A stretch of 38,308 bases of DNA from Vreelandella aquamarina (lineage in GTDB: Bacteria > Pseudomonadota > Gammaproteobacteria > Pseudomonadales > Halomonadaceae): the NCBI RefSeq assembly GCF_900110265.1, contig NZ_FODB01000036.1:1-38308 (forward strand), in the 5' to 3' direction. Both the position numbers and the translations under genes were made by a program. Below are positions 1-7,179 of the stretch, in pieces; position 1 is the stretch's first letter, and each line of letters begins with the position of its first letter. A model generated the notes under the pieces. That model searched no databases. It was not told the origin of the DNA and was given only the letters and a program-made list of their open reading frames with translations.

Positions 1-320
1 CGAACGTATGAGTGCCGGCACCTTGCGCTTGAAGCTGATCAAGGTTGGCGCAGTCATCATCCGCAACACCCGCCGAATACGGGTGTTGATGAGTGATAGC
101 TATCCACACAAGAACGATCTCTCAGCACTGGTTCAGCGCTTGGTGCCCCAGTAGATAATCGGGCTCCCCCGGCCCGATACCAATGGGGGAAAGGGGGAGT
201 TGTGCCTGAATGCCGGAAACTGGCTAAATAATCGCCAACTTCGACCATGACCACTCGGATCTGGCACTACCAGGCTTGGTCTGCGAAGGTTGTTGGAGCA
301 CTATGAGAAATCCGGGCTAG
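1..320 (+). mobile_element. 3' end of an IS1380-family insertion sequence (cut by window edge)
   Basis: The left edge holds the C-terminal codons of a transposase (2-154), then about 165 bases of non-coding IS tail. The tail probably ends near 304-320 at the sequence tgagaaatccgggcta, which I suspect is the terminal inverted repeat. The partner repeat lies outside the window, so the exact end is inferred. The IS lies tail to tail with the lipoprotein gene at 344-1072, whose reading frame appears intact. Confidence 0.6.
2..154 (+). CDS. IS1380-family transposase, C-terminal fragment
   Basis: An open frame enters from the window edge and ends at TAG 152-154, giving 50 residues. It contains LRLKLIKVGAVIIRNTRRI and then a Ser-Tyr-Pro stretch. 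This resembles the C-terminal beta-rich tail of IS1380-type DDE transposases, which typically read LRLKLLKIGA followed by a basic RR motif. The catalytic DDE residues would lie upstream of the window, so activity cannot be judged. The family call is from memory of the C-terminal pattern and is moderately certain. Confidence 0.6.
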   Translation, partial: ERMSAGTLRLKLIKVGAVIIRNTRRIRVLMSDSYPHKNDLSALVQRLVPQ

Positions 321-343
321 TGGCCGTACAAGGCCATGACAGG

Positions 344-1072
344 CTACGGCGCAATGCCTTGTGCACATCCTTTATATTGTTCGCCACCAATGGTGAACGT
401 CACGCGAGCAGGATAGGGTTCGCCACTCATATCGTCGAAACAGGCACCTGACTCAATACGTACGCGGAAAAACTGCTCGGCGTTGGCATTCTCGATCACC
501 ACCCGGCCCGCGTCGTTATCCATCACGCTGACCATATAAGGCATGGTGGTGGTGTCGCTGCCGTAGTTGGTAGTCCAGGTCATTACTGGCGCATCGTTCG
601 CCAGCTCGATCGTCCAACCCGGCTCGTTGCCGCGGGCTAATAACATCACGCCTGGGTGGCGTGATCGGGTCGCAACCTCCCGGTCAACCCCTTGCTGGCA
701 CTGCAATTGCCCACGAGGCGTTTCAATTTGCGCCTGATCGCCGCGGTTCCAGAAGCTGATATCGCCATTTTGATAGCGGGCACCGCTGGCCACCACGGCT
801 TGAGGCAGTCGCCACGCGCCATGTAGCGACCACAGCCGTAACTCTTCACCATTGACGGCCGTGACTAAGTCTTGATTGGCTGGTTGGCAGTTCCAAGCTT
901 GAAAGCGCTCAGCGCTACCGGGAAACAGCACCGAAGGCAACAGTGGTGCACTGCTCTGCACGGTGGTTTTTACCGGCTGCTCCGGGGCGGGCGCACTGGT
1001 CGCGCAGCCCGCTAGCAGTAAACCGGCAGCCACCGCCGTGGCGAATCGTAGTGACGTAACATTAGCACTCAT
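344..1072 (-). CDS. MliC-type lipoprotein (putative C-type lysozyme inhibitor) with COG3650-like C-terminal domain
   Basis: This is a predicted outer-membrane or periplasmic lipoprotein of 242 aa. A type II signal peptide ends in the lipobox LLAGC, with the lipidated Cys at residue 23. Residues about 55-125 look like an MliC domain: FQAWNCQPA, then SGARYQNGDISFWNRGDQA, with the paired cysteines typical of that fold. MliC family proteins inhibit host lysozyme. Residues about 138-240 carry a second module (LLARGNEPGW at its start, a late Cys pair) like the COG3650 lipoprotein family. The ATG has a GGAG at good spacing. It is the first gene after the IS on the left, and its C-terminus seems complete. 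Function as an inhibitor is inferred from the domain only. Confidence 0.7.
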   Translation of the reverse strand: MSANVTSLRFATAVAAGLLLAGCATSAPAPEQPVKTTVQSSAPLLPSVLFPGSAERFQAWNCQPANQDLVTAVNGEELRLWSLHGAWRLPQAVVASGARYQNGDISFWNRGDQAQIETPRGQLQCQQGVDREVATRSRHPGVMLLARGNEPGWTIELANDAPVMTWTTNYGSDTTTMPYMVSVMDNDAGRVVIENANAEQFFRVRIESGACFDDMSGEPYPARVTFTIGGEQYKGCAQGIAP

Positions 1073-1121
1073 TGAATACGCTCCCTGTTAATCCCTCATC
1101 GGTAATACCCTTGCGCGCGAC

Positions 1122-1634
1122 TTACTTTTGTTTGAAAGCGCTCAAGTCATGCGGGTCAAACGTGGTGACTTCTTTGGGTAGGCCCAACGCTTCACGCTTC
1201 ACTTTAACCTGCATTTTTTCCGCTAAACGTTCGGCATCGTCGTCGGTGGTGCGTCCATTTAGCTCGGCAAGCTGGGCCATGCCCTGGTGGTAAAAGGTCA
1301 GGATATCCAGCGCTAGGCGATTATCCTCTTCCACCGCGCGGCGCAGCGGCTGTAGGTAGCTGCTAATACGCGACAGGTGATGCTTGAGCTGCCAAACATA
1401 GCGCACCTCAGTCATCCATGGGCGCTCTCTTAACGCAGCGAACATAGCGCTGGTGGCGAGCAGGCCCAACAATACGCCCAGAGCGTTCAGCCAGACGCTG
1501 CTGCCAAAGGTAGTGGTGAGGAGCATTGAAAACAGCAGGCCAAAAATAATCAGTTGCCCGGCCATCGCCACGCTGATAATGCGGGCTTTGCGCTGGTAAG
1601 ACGCGGGGTCGTGCTGTTCAAGGGAAAAGGCCAT
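1122..1634 (-). CDS. DUF3087-family membrane protein
   Basis: This is a small membrane protein of about 170 aa. I chose the ATG at 1634 over an upstream in-frame TTG at 1652 because GAGG sits 6 nt ahead of the ATG. Two hydrophobic segments (about residues 22-45 and 50-68) form a helical hairpin. They are followed by a charged, mostly helical cytoplasmic domain with the WQLKHHLSRISSYLQPLRRAVEEDN stretch (shown here as a region, about residues 80-105). This architecture fits DUF3087, a family of unknown function found in gammaproteobacteria. It lies 61 bp downstream of aroG in the same orientation, and nothing here links it to aromatic synthesis. Confidence 0.65.
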   Translation of the reverse strand: MAFSLEQHDPASYQRKARIISVAMAGQLIIFGLLFSMLLTTTFGSSVWLNALGVLLGLLATSAMFAALRERPWMTEVRYVWQLKHHLSRISSYLQPLRRAVEEDNRLALDILTFYHQGMAQLAELNGRTTDDDAERLAEKMQVKVKREALGLPKEVTTFDPHDLSAFKQK

Positions 1635-1695
1635 GGCCAACCTCGTGATCAAAAGGAACTCTTATGATACGGGGCTGGCCGGGGCAGTCAACGCG

Positions 1696-2772
1696 CTAGG
1701 TCAGTCGTTCCGCGGCGGTTTTCAGCAAGCGCTCAGTGGTCTCCCAGCTGACGCAGGCATCAGTGACCGAGACGCCGTAGCGTAGCGCACTGGGCGTCAA
1801 CGCTTGTTTGCCTTCGTACAAATGGCTCTCTAGCATCAGTGCCACCAAATTTGCGTCACCCGCTTGACGCTGGGCTAATACATCCAGCATCACTTCGCTT
1901 TGGCGGCGGTGATCTTTGCGGGCATTGGCGTGGCTGCAGTCCACCATCAAACGCGGATTCTGGCCTGCTTCGCGCAGTGTATTAACTGCGCTGCGTACAT
2001 GGTGGGCTTGGTAGTTGGGCTCGCCGTGGCCGCCGCGTAGCACCACGTGGGTGTGCGGGTTGCCTGCGGTCTCCTGCATGATAGGGCGACCCTGGCGATC
2101 CATGGCAAAACGCTGATGGGAGTGGGCGGCAGCCTGCATAGCATCAATGGCCACCTGCACATCGCCGCTGGTGGCATTTTTGAAGCCTACGGCGGCGCTG
2201 AGGTCGCTGGCCAGCTCACGGTGCAGCTGGGATTCCGTCGTACGTGCCCCAATCGCTACCCAGCTCAGCAGGTCATCCAGGTACGGGGCTAACATGGGCT
2301 GTAACAGCTCGGTGGCCACCGGCAGGCCGCGGGAGGCGACGGCGTGCATAAGCTCACGGGAAAGGGCGATACCGCGCGGCATGTCGCCGCTGCCATCAAG
2401 ATCAGGGTCGTAAGCCAGCCCCTTCCAACCGACCGTGGTGCGCGGCTTTTCAACGTACACTCGCATCACTGGCAAAATCTGCTCGCTGACCTCATCGCTA
2501 AGCGCTGCTAGCCGATCCGCATACTCCAAGGCAGCATCCGGGTCGTGGATGGAGCACGGACCCACTACGACCAGCAGACGGTTATCTTGACCACTGAGAA
2601 TGCGCTGTACCGCTTGGCGCTGCTGGTCGATTTGTGCACTCAGCGTGCTATTCACCACCACACGCTGGCGTAGCTCAGCGGGTAGCGGCAGCGCCGTCGC
2701 AGACATAAGCGTGGAAGCCTGGGCAGTAGAGGAACAAGCGGTGTTGATTGGGGTGTTGATTGGGGCATTCAT
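1696..2772 (-). CDS. aroG: 3-deoxy-7-phosphoheptulonate (DAHP) synthase, class I
   Basis: This enzyme condenses phosphoenolpyruvate with erythrose 4-phosphate in the committed first step of the shikimate pathway to Phe, Tyr and Trp. The 358-aa length fits the class I-alpha AroF/AroG/AroH group. Visible motifs include LLVVVGPCSIHDP (about residue 66), VYVEKPRTTVGWKG, FKNATSGD, RGGHGEPNYQ and LMVDCSHANARK, which carry the metal and PEP ligands. Which end product inhibits it cannot be decided by eye, so aroG is a convenience name. The start ATG has GGAGAG 9 nt upstream, inside the last codons of a preceding 59-aa ORF (2777-2956), which suggests translational coupling. The N-terminus contains a 12-bp in-frame tandem duplication giving repeated INTP/INTA residues. 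The long leader to 3229 points to attenuation control. Confidence 0.95.
   Translation of the reverse strand: MNAPINTPINTACSSTAQASTLMSATALPLPAELRQRVVVNSTLSAQIDQQRQAVQRILSGQDNRLLVVVGPCSIHDPDAALEYADRLAALSDEVSEQILPVMRVYVEKPRTTVGWKGLAYDPDLDGSGDMPRGIALSRELMHAVASRGLPVATELLQPMLAPYLDDLLSWVAIGARTTESQLHRELASDLSAAVGFKNATSGDVQVAIDAMQAAAHSHQRFAMDRQGRPIMQETAGNPHTHVVLRGGHGEPNYQAHHVRSAVNTLREAGQNPRLMVDCSHANARKDHRRQSEVMLDVLAQRQAGDANLVALMLESHLYEGKQALTPSALRYGVSVTDACVSWETTERLLKTAAERLT
2740..2763 (-). repeat. 12-bp tandem duplication in the aroG N-terminal codons
   Basis: Two perfect head-to-tail copies of ggtgttgattgg (plus-strand sense) occupy 2740-2751 and 2752-2763. They encode a repeated Pro-Ile-Asn-Thr unit at residues 4-11, in the disordered-looking extension ahead of the conserved enzyme. 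Being 12 bp, expansion or contraction keeps the frame. Confidence 0.9.
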
Positions 2773-2776
2773 AGGG

Positions 2777-2956
2777 TTAACTCTCCGAATTCGTATGACA
2801 TAACGCGTGACATCGCATCATCAACTTGCCACCCAGGTGGGCACGATCGGAGGTGGCAGCTTGCACCGAACGCGCGTCGCTAAATCGCCAGCCATAGCCA
2901 TAACCGAGATAACGGATGGCGTTGGGGCTAGCAATTGAGTGGGCGCGATAAGACAT
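2777..2956 (-). CDS. aroG leader peptide 2: aromatic-rich 59-aa small ORF coupled to aroG
   Basis: This ORF is too short for usual gene callers. It begins with ATG at 2956 behind AAGGAG with a 7-nt spacer, a strong ribosome site. It runs 59 codons and stops with TAA at 2777-2779, leaving 4 nt before the aroG ATG. Residues 16-25 read YLGYGYGWRF: three Tyr, one Trp and one Phe in ten codons. The aroG Shine-Dalgarno lies within its final codons, so its translation should open or feed the aroG start. I recognise no homologous family. It may be a regulatory leader whose translation responds to charged aromatic tRNAs, or a small functional protein. The strong ribosome site and position support translation, but the role is inferred. 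Confidence 0.6.
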   Translation of the reverse strand: MSYRAHSIASPNAIRYLGYGYGWRFSDARSVQAATSDRAHLGGKLMMRCHALCHTNSES

Positions 2957-2998
2957 GGTGCAGCTCCTTAATAATCTACCTATGAAAAAATGAGGGTT

Positions 2999-3045
2999 AA
3001 TAAAACGAAAGAAGCCTCGGTGGGATTACCCACCGAGGCTTCTTT
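2999..3045 (-). terminator. Intrinsic terminator/attenuator between the two aroG leader ORFs
   Basis: A perfect 17-bp inverted repeat (arms 3008-3024 and 3029-3045, loop of 4) is GC-rich in its core. On the minus strand it is followed by a T-rich run (TTTCGTTTTATT). It lies 43 nt after the stop codon of leader peptide 1 and 52 nt before the start of leader peptide 2. That is the position expected for a transcriptional attenuator controlling aroG. Confidence 0.9.
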
Positions 3046-3066
3046 GCATGCGGCAGGCAACCGGGG

Positions 3067-3113
3067 CGGTGTGCCTATTGGCGCGACGCTAGACGTCGGC
3101 CAGGGGCACACCG
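3067..3113 (-). promoter_or_regulatory. Hairpin around the leader peptide 1 stop codon (candidate attenuation switch)
   Basis: Nested inverted repeats enclose the stop codon at 3089-3091. The outer arms are 3067-3075 and 3105-3113 (9 bp, perfect). The inner arms are 3080-3088 and 3094-3101 (GGC then CGACG pairing, one bulge). The outer 5' arm on the RNA lies in codons just after the YWF run, so a ribosome stalled there, or one that reaches the stop, would affect folding differently. I could not identify a convincing antiterminator by eye; a 5-bp match of CACCG at 3067-3071 to CGGTG in the terminator arm is the best candidate. Confidence 0.55.
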
Positions 3114-3229
3114 TGGCTAAACCAATACGCTGCATAGTTAAAGCTATAGGAAGTACCCACCTTCGCCCAGGCCTCAACCACCGTTTCCGGTTTGGTGTGA
3201 GTGCGCTGTAAAGGCTTGCCATGTGGCAT
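3089..3229 (-). CDS. aroG leader peptide 1: 46-aa aromatic-rich attenuator peptide
   Basis: ATG at 3229 follows GAGGAAG with a 5-nt spacer, a strong ribosome site. The 46-codon frame ends at TAG 3089-3091. Residues 27-37 read SYSFNYAAYWF, with Tyr at 28, 32 and 35, Phe at 30 and 37 and Trp at 36. That is six aromatic codons in ten, just ahead of a stop codon, a hairpin and an intrinsic terminator. This is the classic layout of a ribosome-mediated attenuator, upstream of the enzyme that makes the common precursor of all three amino acids. The mix suggests sensing of Tyr, Phe and Trp together, with Tyr dominating. The peptide is long for a leader. It was found from the sequence, not recognised as a named family. 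Confidence 0.75.
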   Translation of the reverse strand: MPHGKPLQRTHTKPETVVEAWAKVGTSYSFNYAAYWFSHGVPLADV

Positions 3230-3244
3230 GGTTACTTCCTCAAT

Positions 3245-3276
3245 ATGACGTGTGTACTACATGACGTGTGTACTAC
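3245..3276 (-). repeat. Perfect 16-bp tandem direct repeat just upstream of the aroG leader ribosome site
   Basis: Two adjoining copies of atgacgtgtgtactac (plus sense) occupy 3245-3260 and 3261-3276. The repeat ends about 4 nt from the GAGGAAG of leader peptide 1. It could be a pair of regulator sites, or an RNA-level element if transcription starts upstream. It does not match the TyrR box pattern that I know. I could not place a convincing -35/-10 pair for the leader transcript between 3276 and 3357. Confidence 0.8.
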
Positions 3277-3357
3277 GTAATGACCTAATCCTGCCTGCCT
3301 GCGCGCTAAATGGCAACAAGCAATTACCGCGAGCGTTCAATTTCCTAGCGACGAGTA

Positions 3358-3486
3358 TTAGCTGCTAAACGCCTGAATCCAGCCAATGGTAGCAGGCAAT
3401 GCGCTCATACCTACCAATACCACGATGCCCAGAATAATCGACAGAATGCCGGAATCGTCTTTAAAATTATCGTCGTGATGGCCCAT
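3358..3486 (-). CDS. 42-aa single-span membrane miniprotein, unknown function
   Basis: ATG at 3486 follows AGGAGG with a 5-nt spacer, a near-ideal ribosome site. The frame is 42 codons and ends at TAA 3358-3360. The N-terminus is polar and acidic with a His-His-Asp-Asp start (MGHHDDNFKDD). It is followed by one hydrophobic helix from about residue 14 to 30 (ILSIILGIVVLVGMSALPA) and a short tail. It lies between the fre-like gene and the aroG leader, on the same strand as both. No family is recognised. The ribosome site and clean transmembrane pattern make it a likely real gene. Confidence 0.65.
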   Translation of the reverse strand: MGHHDDNFKDDSGILSIILGIVVLVGMSALPATIGWIQAFSS

Positions 3487-3551
3487 GAAAGCCTCCTAGT
3501 GATCAGTAGTATCTACGGTGTATGCCGTACGCCAGAAAGTGACCCACTATT

Positions 3552-4319
3552 TTAGTGAGGGCGGGGTGCGTAGGCAAATACATCCGAGAACATACGTTCA
3601 TTGCCCACGCCCAAACGCTCCAGCACGTCCACACAGGCATATACCATGCCCGGTGAGCCTGAGAGGTAAATATCGCAGTCGCTAGGCGTGACCGGTGCAT
3701 TCGACAGCTCGCTTTCTAACACCAAATCAACGCGCCCCTGATGGTGGGCAATGCGCTCGCCCGACGCCAGCGGCTCGGTCAGCGGGAATTCAGTGACCGC
3801 ATGAAACGCAACGTTTTCATACTGCTGCGCCCATTCGCAGGCAAGGTCTTCCGCATACAAATCGCGGTGCTCACGGTTCGCCCACCATAATGAAATGGGC
3901 CGTGTGGGCTGGTCACGAAGCGCAGCTTCGACGATGGCCTTCATTTGGGCAAAACCGGTCCCCGCGGCAATCAACAGCAGCGGGCGCTCACTTTGCGTAT
4001 CCAGCACGCAATCACCGCTGGGCAGGCGCACCGTTAGCTGGTTGGCGACCTGCAACAGTTGGCGCAGCCGCTGAGAGTTATCACGCTCGGGCCAGTGCTG
4101 AATTTGCAGCTCCAGCGTGCCATCGCCACGATCACAGCTAGCAATCGAGAAAGGCACCCATGTGGCCTCGTCTAGCATTAGCTCAAGATACTGACCAGGG
4201 GCGTGCTGCATTGCTTCAGCGCGACCGGCAAGCGTGACTTTAAATACGTCAGGGTTAAGATCCTCGACGGCGGTGACTTGGCAGGTTAGCGTTTTACACG
4301 TTAACGTCCTAGCGCTCAT
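3552..4319 (-). CDS. fre: NAD(P)H-flavin reductase, Fre/LuxG-like
   Basis: This 255-aa protein has a ferredoxin-reductase-type fold. The N-terminal flavin-binding beta-barrel includes PGQYLELMLDE and PFSIAS (about residues 41-62). The C-terminal NAD(P)H domain has LLLIAAGTGFAQMKAIVE (about residues 113-130) and YLSGSPGMVY, and the protein ends with MFSDVFAYAPR as in Fre. Fre reduces free flavins with NAD(P)H; reduced FMN is the raw material for prenyl-FMN, the UbiD cofactor, and ubiD is the gene immediately upstream (41-bp gap). One oddity is that the residue before PFSIAS is Val, where Fre usually has Arg (RPFS). AGAGG sits 5 nt before the ATG. The symbol follows homology and position; another flavin reductase of the family is possible. 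Confidence 0.85.
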   Translation of the reverse strand: MSARTLTCKTLTCQVTAVEDLNPDVFKVTLAGRAEAMQHAPGQYLELMLDEATWVPFSIASCDRGDGTLELQIQHWPERDNSQRLRQLLQVANQLTVRLPSGDCVLDTQSERPLLLIAAGTGFAQMKAIVEAALRDQPTRPISLWWANREHRDLYAEDLACEWAQQYENVAFHAVTEFPLTEPLASGERIAHHQGRVDLVLESELSNAPVTPSDCDIYLSGSPGMVYACVDVLERLGVGNERMFSDVFAYAPRPH

Positions 4320-4360
4320 GAAAGCCTCTTTATGGAAAATCGTTCGACCCAGACGGCCGA

Positions 4361-5854
4361 TTAACCGTGGCGCGGTGTGGGTAGCGGAATATCAATGCCC
4401 AGCTCATCCCAACGCTCGTCAACGCGGGCTTTCACCGTCTCATCCATCACGATGGGAGTGCCCCACTCCCGGTCGGTTTCGCCGGGCCACTTATTCGTTG
4501 CATCCAGCCCCATCTTGGAGCCAAGTCCGGATACCGGTGAGGCGAAGTCGAGGTAGTCGATAGGCGTGTTTTCCACCATCACCGTGTCGCGGGCGGGATC
4601 CATGCGCGTGGTAATCGCCCACATCACGTCTTCCCAGTTACGCGCATCCACGTCATCATCCAGCACGATGACGAACTTGGTGTACATAAACTGGCGCAGG
4701 AAGCTCCAAACCCCCATCATCACGCGCTTCGCGTGGCCGGGGTACTGCTTCTTCATCGTCACAACCGCCATACGATAGGAGCAGCCTTCTGGCGGTAGAT
4801 AGAAGTCGACGATCTCGGGGAACTGCTTGCATAGAATGGGCACGAACACTTCGTTAAGCGCTACACCTAAAATGGCGGGCTCATCGGGTGGACGACCAGT
4901 ATAGGTAGAGTGATAAATGGCATCGCGGCGCATGGTCATCCGCGTCACGGTAAACACAGGGAAATGATCCACTTCGTTATAGTAACCGGTATGGTCACCA
5001 AACGGCCCTTCCGGTGCCATATCGTCCGGATAAATAAAGCCTTCCAGAATAATTTCGCTGGAGGCGGGGACTTCCAGGTCTGCGTGACCGCACTTCACCA
5101 GCTCGGTACGCGAACCGCGCAGCAGGCCAGCAAAGGCGTATTCTGAGAGCGAATCGGGCACCGGCGTGACCGCGCCTAATATAGTCGCCGGGTCAGCGCC
5201 TAGCGCCACGGCGACAGGAAAGGGCTCACCGGGATGGGCTTTTTGAAACTCAAGAAAGTCCAGCGCCCCGCCACGGTGGGAGAGCCAGCGCATAATCAGG
5301 CGATTCTTGGCGATTTTCTGCTGGCGATAAATCCCCAGGTTCTGGCGCTTTTTATGCGGGCCTTTGGTGATGACCAGCGGCCAAGTGACAAGCGGTGCCG
5401 CATCGCCGGGCCAGCAGTGCTGAATCGGCAGGCGGCCGAGGTCCACTTCATCGCCTTCGTAAACGACTTCCTGCACAGGAGCTCGCTTAACGCTTTTAGG
5501 CCCCATACTGAGTACCTGCTTAAAGATCGGCAGCTTATCCCAGGCATCTTTCAGGCCTTTGGGCGGATCTGGCTCTTTCAAAAACGCCAGCAGCTTACCC
5601 ACTTCACGCAGCGCCTCTACTGAATCCTGGCCCATACCCAGCGCTACCCGTTTCGGGGTGCCGAATAGGTTGCCCAGTAACGGCATATCGTGGCCCTTTA
5701 CATTTTCAAACAGCAGTGCAGGGCCACCGGCTCGCAGCGTACGGTCACAGATTTCAGTAATTTCTAGGTAGGGATCAACTTCCGCTTTAACTCGCTTTAG
5801 CTCACCCTGGGCTTCAAGCGCCGCAATAAAATCGCGCAAGTCGTTATACTTCAA
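4361..5854 (-). CDS. ubiD: 4-hydroxy-3-polyprenylbenzoate decarboxylase
   Basis: UbiD removes the carboxyl group of 3-polyprenyl-4-hydroxybenzoate in ubiquinone synthesis, using prenylated FMN. The 497-aa protein matches the family length and opens with [22 protein letters not shown]. Family landmarks include [57 protein letters not shown] (acidic and Arg residues of the active site lie in this region) and the C-terminal [21 protein letters not shown]. The prenyl-FMN synthase gene ubiX is not in the window. It lies directly downstream of rho (65-bp gap) and upstream of the fre-like gene, a common arrangement in pseudomonads and relatives. Confidence 0.96.
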   Translation of the reverse strand: MKYNDLRDFIAALEAQGELKRVKAEVDPYLEITEICDRTLRAGGPALLFENVKGHDMPLLGNLFGTPKRVALGMGQDSVEALREVGKLLAFLKEPDPPKGLKDAWDKLPIFKQVLSMGPKSVKRAPVQEVVYEGDEVDLGRLPIQHCWPGDAAPLVTWPLVITKGPHKKRQNLGIYRQQKIAKNRLIMRWLSHRGGALDFLEFQKAHPGEPFPVAVALGADPATILGAVTPVPDSLSEYAFAGLLRGSRTELVKCGHADLEVPASSEIILEGFIYPDDMAPEGPFGDHTGYYNEVDHFPVFTVTRMTMRRDAIYHSTYTGRPPDEPAILGVALNEVFVPILCKQFPEIVDFYLPPEGCSYRMAVVTMKKQYPGHAKRVMMGVWSFLRQFMYTKFVIVLDDDVDARNWEDVMWAITTRMDPARDTVMVENTPIDYLDFASPVSGLGSKMGLDATNKWPGETDREWGTPIVMDETVKARVDERWDELGIDIPLPTPRHG

Positions 5855-5919
5855 AGCACTCTCCTCAACCCGGCTGTCAGACGCTGCTCTTGCAAACGCA
5901 TGGCAGTAGATGCAGCGCC

Positions 5920-7179
5920 TTAACGACGCTTCATCGCTTCAAAGAATTCCAGATTGGTCTTGGTATCTTTCAGACGATCAATCAGGAACTCGGTCGCTGC
6001 GGTATCTTCCATCGGGTTAAGCAGCTTGCGTAGAATCCACATGCGCTGCATTTCTTCTTCAGAGGCCAGCAGGTCTTCACGACGAGTGCCGCTGCGACGA
6101 ATGTTGATCGCGGGGAAGACGCGTTTTTCAGCCAGCTTGCGGTCAAGGTGCGCTTCCATGTTACCGGTGCCCTTGAACTCTTCGAAGATGACTTCGTCCA
6201 TTTTCGAACCAGTATCGACCAGCGCGGTGGCAATAATCGTCAGGCTGCCGCCCTCTTCGATATTACGCGCGGCACCAAAGAAGCGTTTCGGCTTCTCAAG
6301 CGCGTGGGCATCCACACCACCAGTAAGCACCTTGCCAGAGCTAGGCACCACGGTGTTGTAGGCCCGCGCCAGACGGGTAATGGAGTCGAGCAGAATCACC
6401 ACGTCTTTTTTGTGCTCAACCAAGCGCTTGGCTTTCTCGATGACCATTTCGGCCACCTGAACGTGGCGGGCGGGCGGCTCGTCGAAGGTAGAGGCGACCA
6501 CTTCACCGCGTACGGTGCGGGACATCTCGGTGACTTCCTCCGGGCGCTCATCGATCAGCAGTACGATCAGATGACACTCGGGGTTGTTCCGCGTGATCGA
6601 CGTCGCGATGTTCTGCAGCATCAGCGTCTTACCCGCTTTCGGCGGAGACACCAGCAGTCCACGCTGGCCTTTACCGATCGGTGAAGTCAGATCAATGATC
6701 CGAGCAGTGAGGTCTTCAGTAGACCCGTTGCCGATCTCCATGCGCAGACGCTCGGTGGGAAACAGCGGCGTCAGGTTCTCGAAGAGAATCTTATGCTTGG
6801 CGTTTTCCGGGCGGTCAAAGTTGATCTGGCTAACTTTGAGCAGGGCAAAGTAGCGCTCGCCCTCTTTGGGCGGGCGGATTTTGCCGGAAATGGAGTCGCC
6901 TTTGCGCAGATTGAAACGACGAATCTGTGAGGGCGATACGTAGATATCGTCCGGCCCAGCGAGGTACGAGCTGTCGGCGCTACGCAGGAAGCCGAAGCCA
7001 TCCTGAAGAATTTCCAGCACACCGTCGCCATAGATATCCTCGCCGCTTTTGGCGTGTTTCTTGAGGATGGCGAAAATGATGTCCTGCTTGCGCGAACGGG
7101 CTAAGTTGTCGATACCCATTTCGCGGGCGATATCGAGCAGCTCGGGAACGGTTTTTTGCTTGAGTTCAGTGAGATTCAT
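5920..7179 (-). CDS. rho: Transcription termination factor Rho
   Basis: Rho is a hexameric RNA helicase that terminates transcription. At 419 aa it has the standard gammaproteobacterial length without a large insertion. The N-terminal helical domain starts [15 protein letters not shown]. The cold-shock-like RNA-binding domain has DGFGFLRS (about residue 60). The Walker A motif is SPPKAGKT (about residue 180), Walker B is [16 protein letters not shown] (about residue 263), and a Q-loop/R-loop region with [14 protein letters not shown] follows. The ribosome site is weak by eye. A TATATT at 7250-7255 (minus sense) could be its -10 box. The gene is divergent from ppx, and the trxA usually found beside rho is absent here. 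Confidence 0.98.
   Translation of the reverse strand: MNLTELKQKTVPELLDIAREMGIDNLARSRKQDIIFAILKKHAKSGEDIYGDGVLEILQDGFGFLRSADSSYLAGPDDIYVSPSQIRRFNLRKGDSISGKIRPPKEGERYFALLKVSQINFDRPENAKHKILFENLTPLFPTERLRMEIGNGSTEDLTARIIDLTSPIGKGQRGLLVSPPKAGKTLMLQNIATSITRNNPECHLIVLLIDERPEEVTEMSRTVRGEVVASTFDEPPARHVQVAEMVIEKAKRLVEHKKDVVILLDSITRLARAYNTVVPSSGKVLTGGVDAHALEKPKRFFGAARNIEEGGSLTIIATALVDTGSKMDEVIFEEFKGTGNMEAHLDRKLAEKRVFPAINIRRSGTRREDLLASEEEMQRMWILRKLLNPMEDTAATEFLIDRLKDTKTNLEFFEAMKRR

Noticed and set aside
2980..3222. 80-aa minus-strand ORF across the aroG leader
   Set aside because: It lies in another frame from leader peptide 1, runs through the terminator hairpin, and lacks a ribosome site. The 46-aa frame with a strong ribosome site explains the region better.
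3543..3560. Short hairpin at the fre stop codon as a terminator
   Set aside because: The stem is only 5 bp plus a bulged extension, is AT-rich, and lacks a T-run after it.
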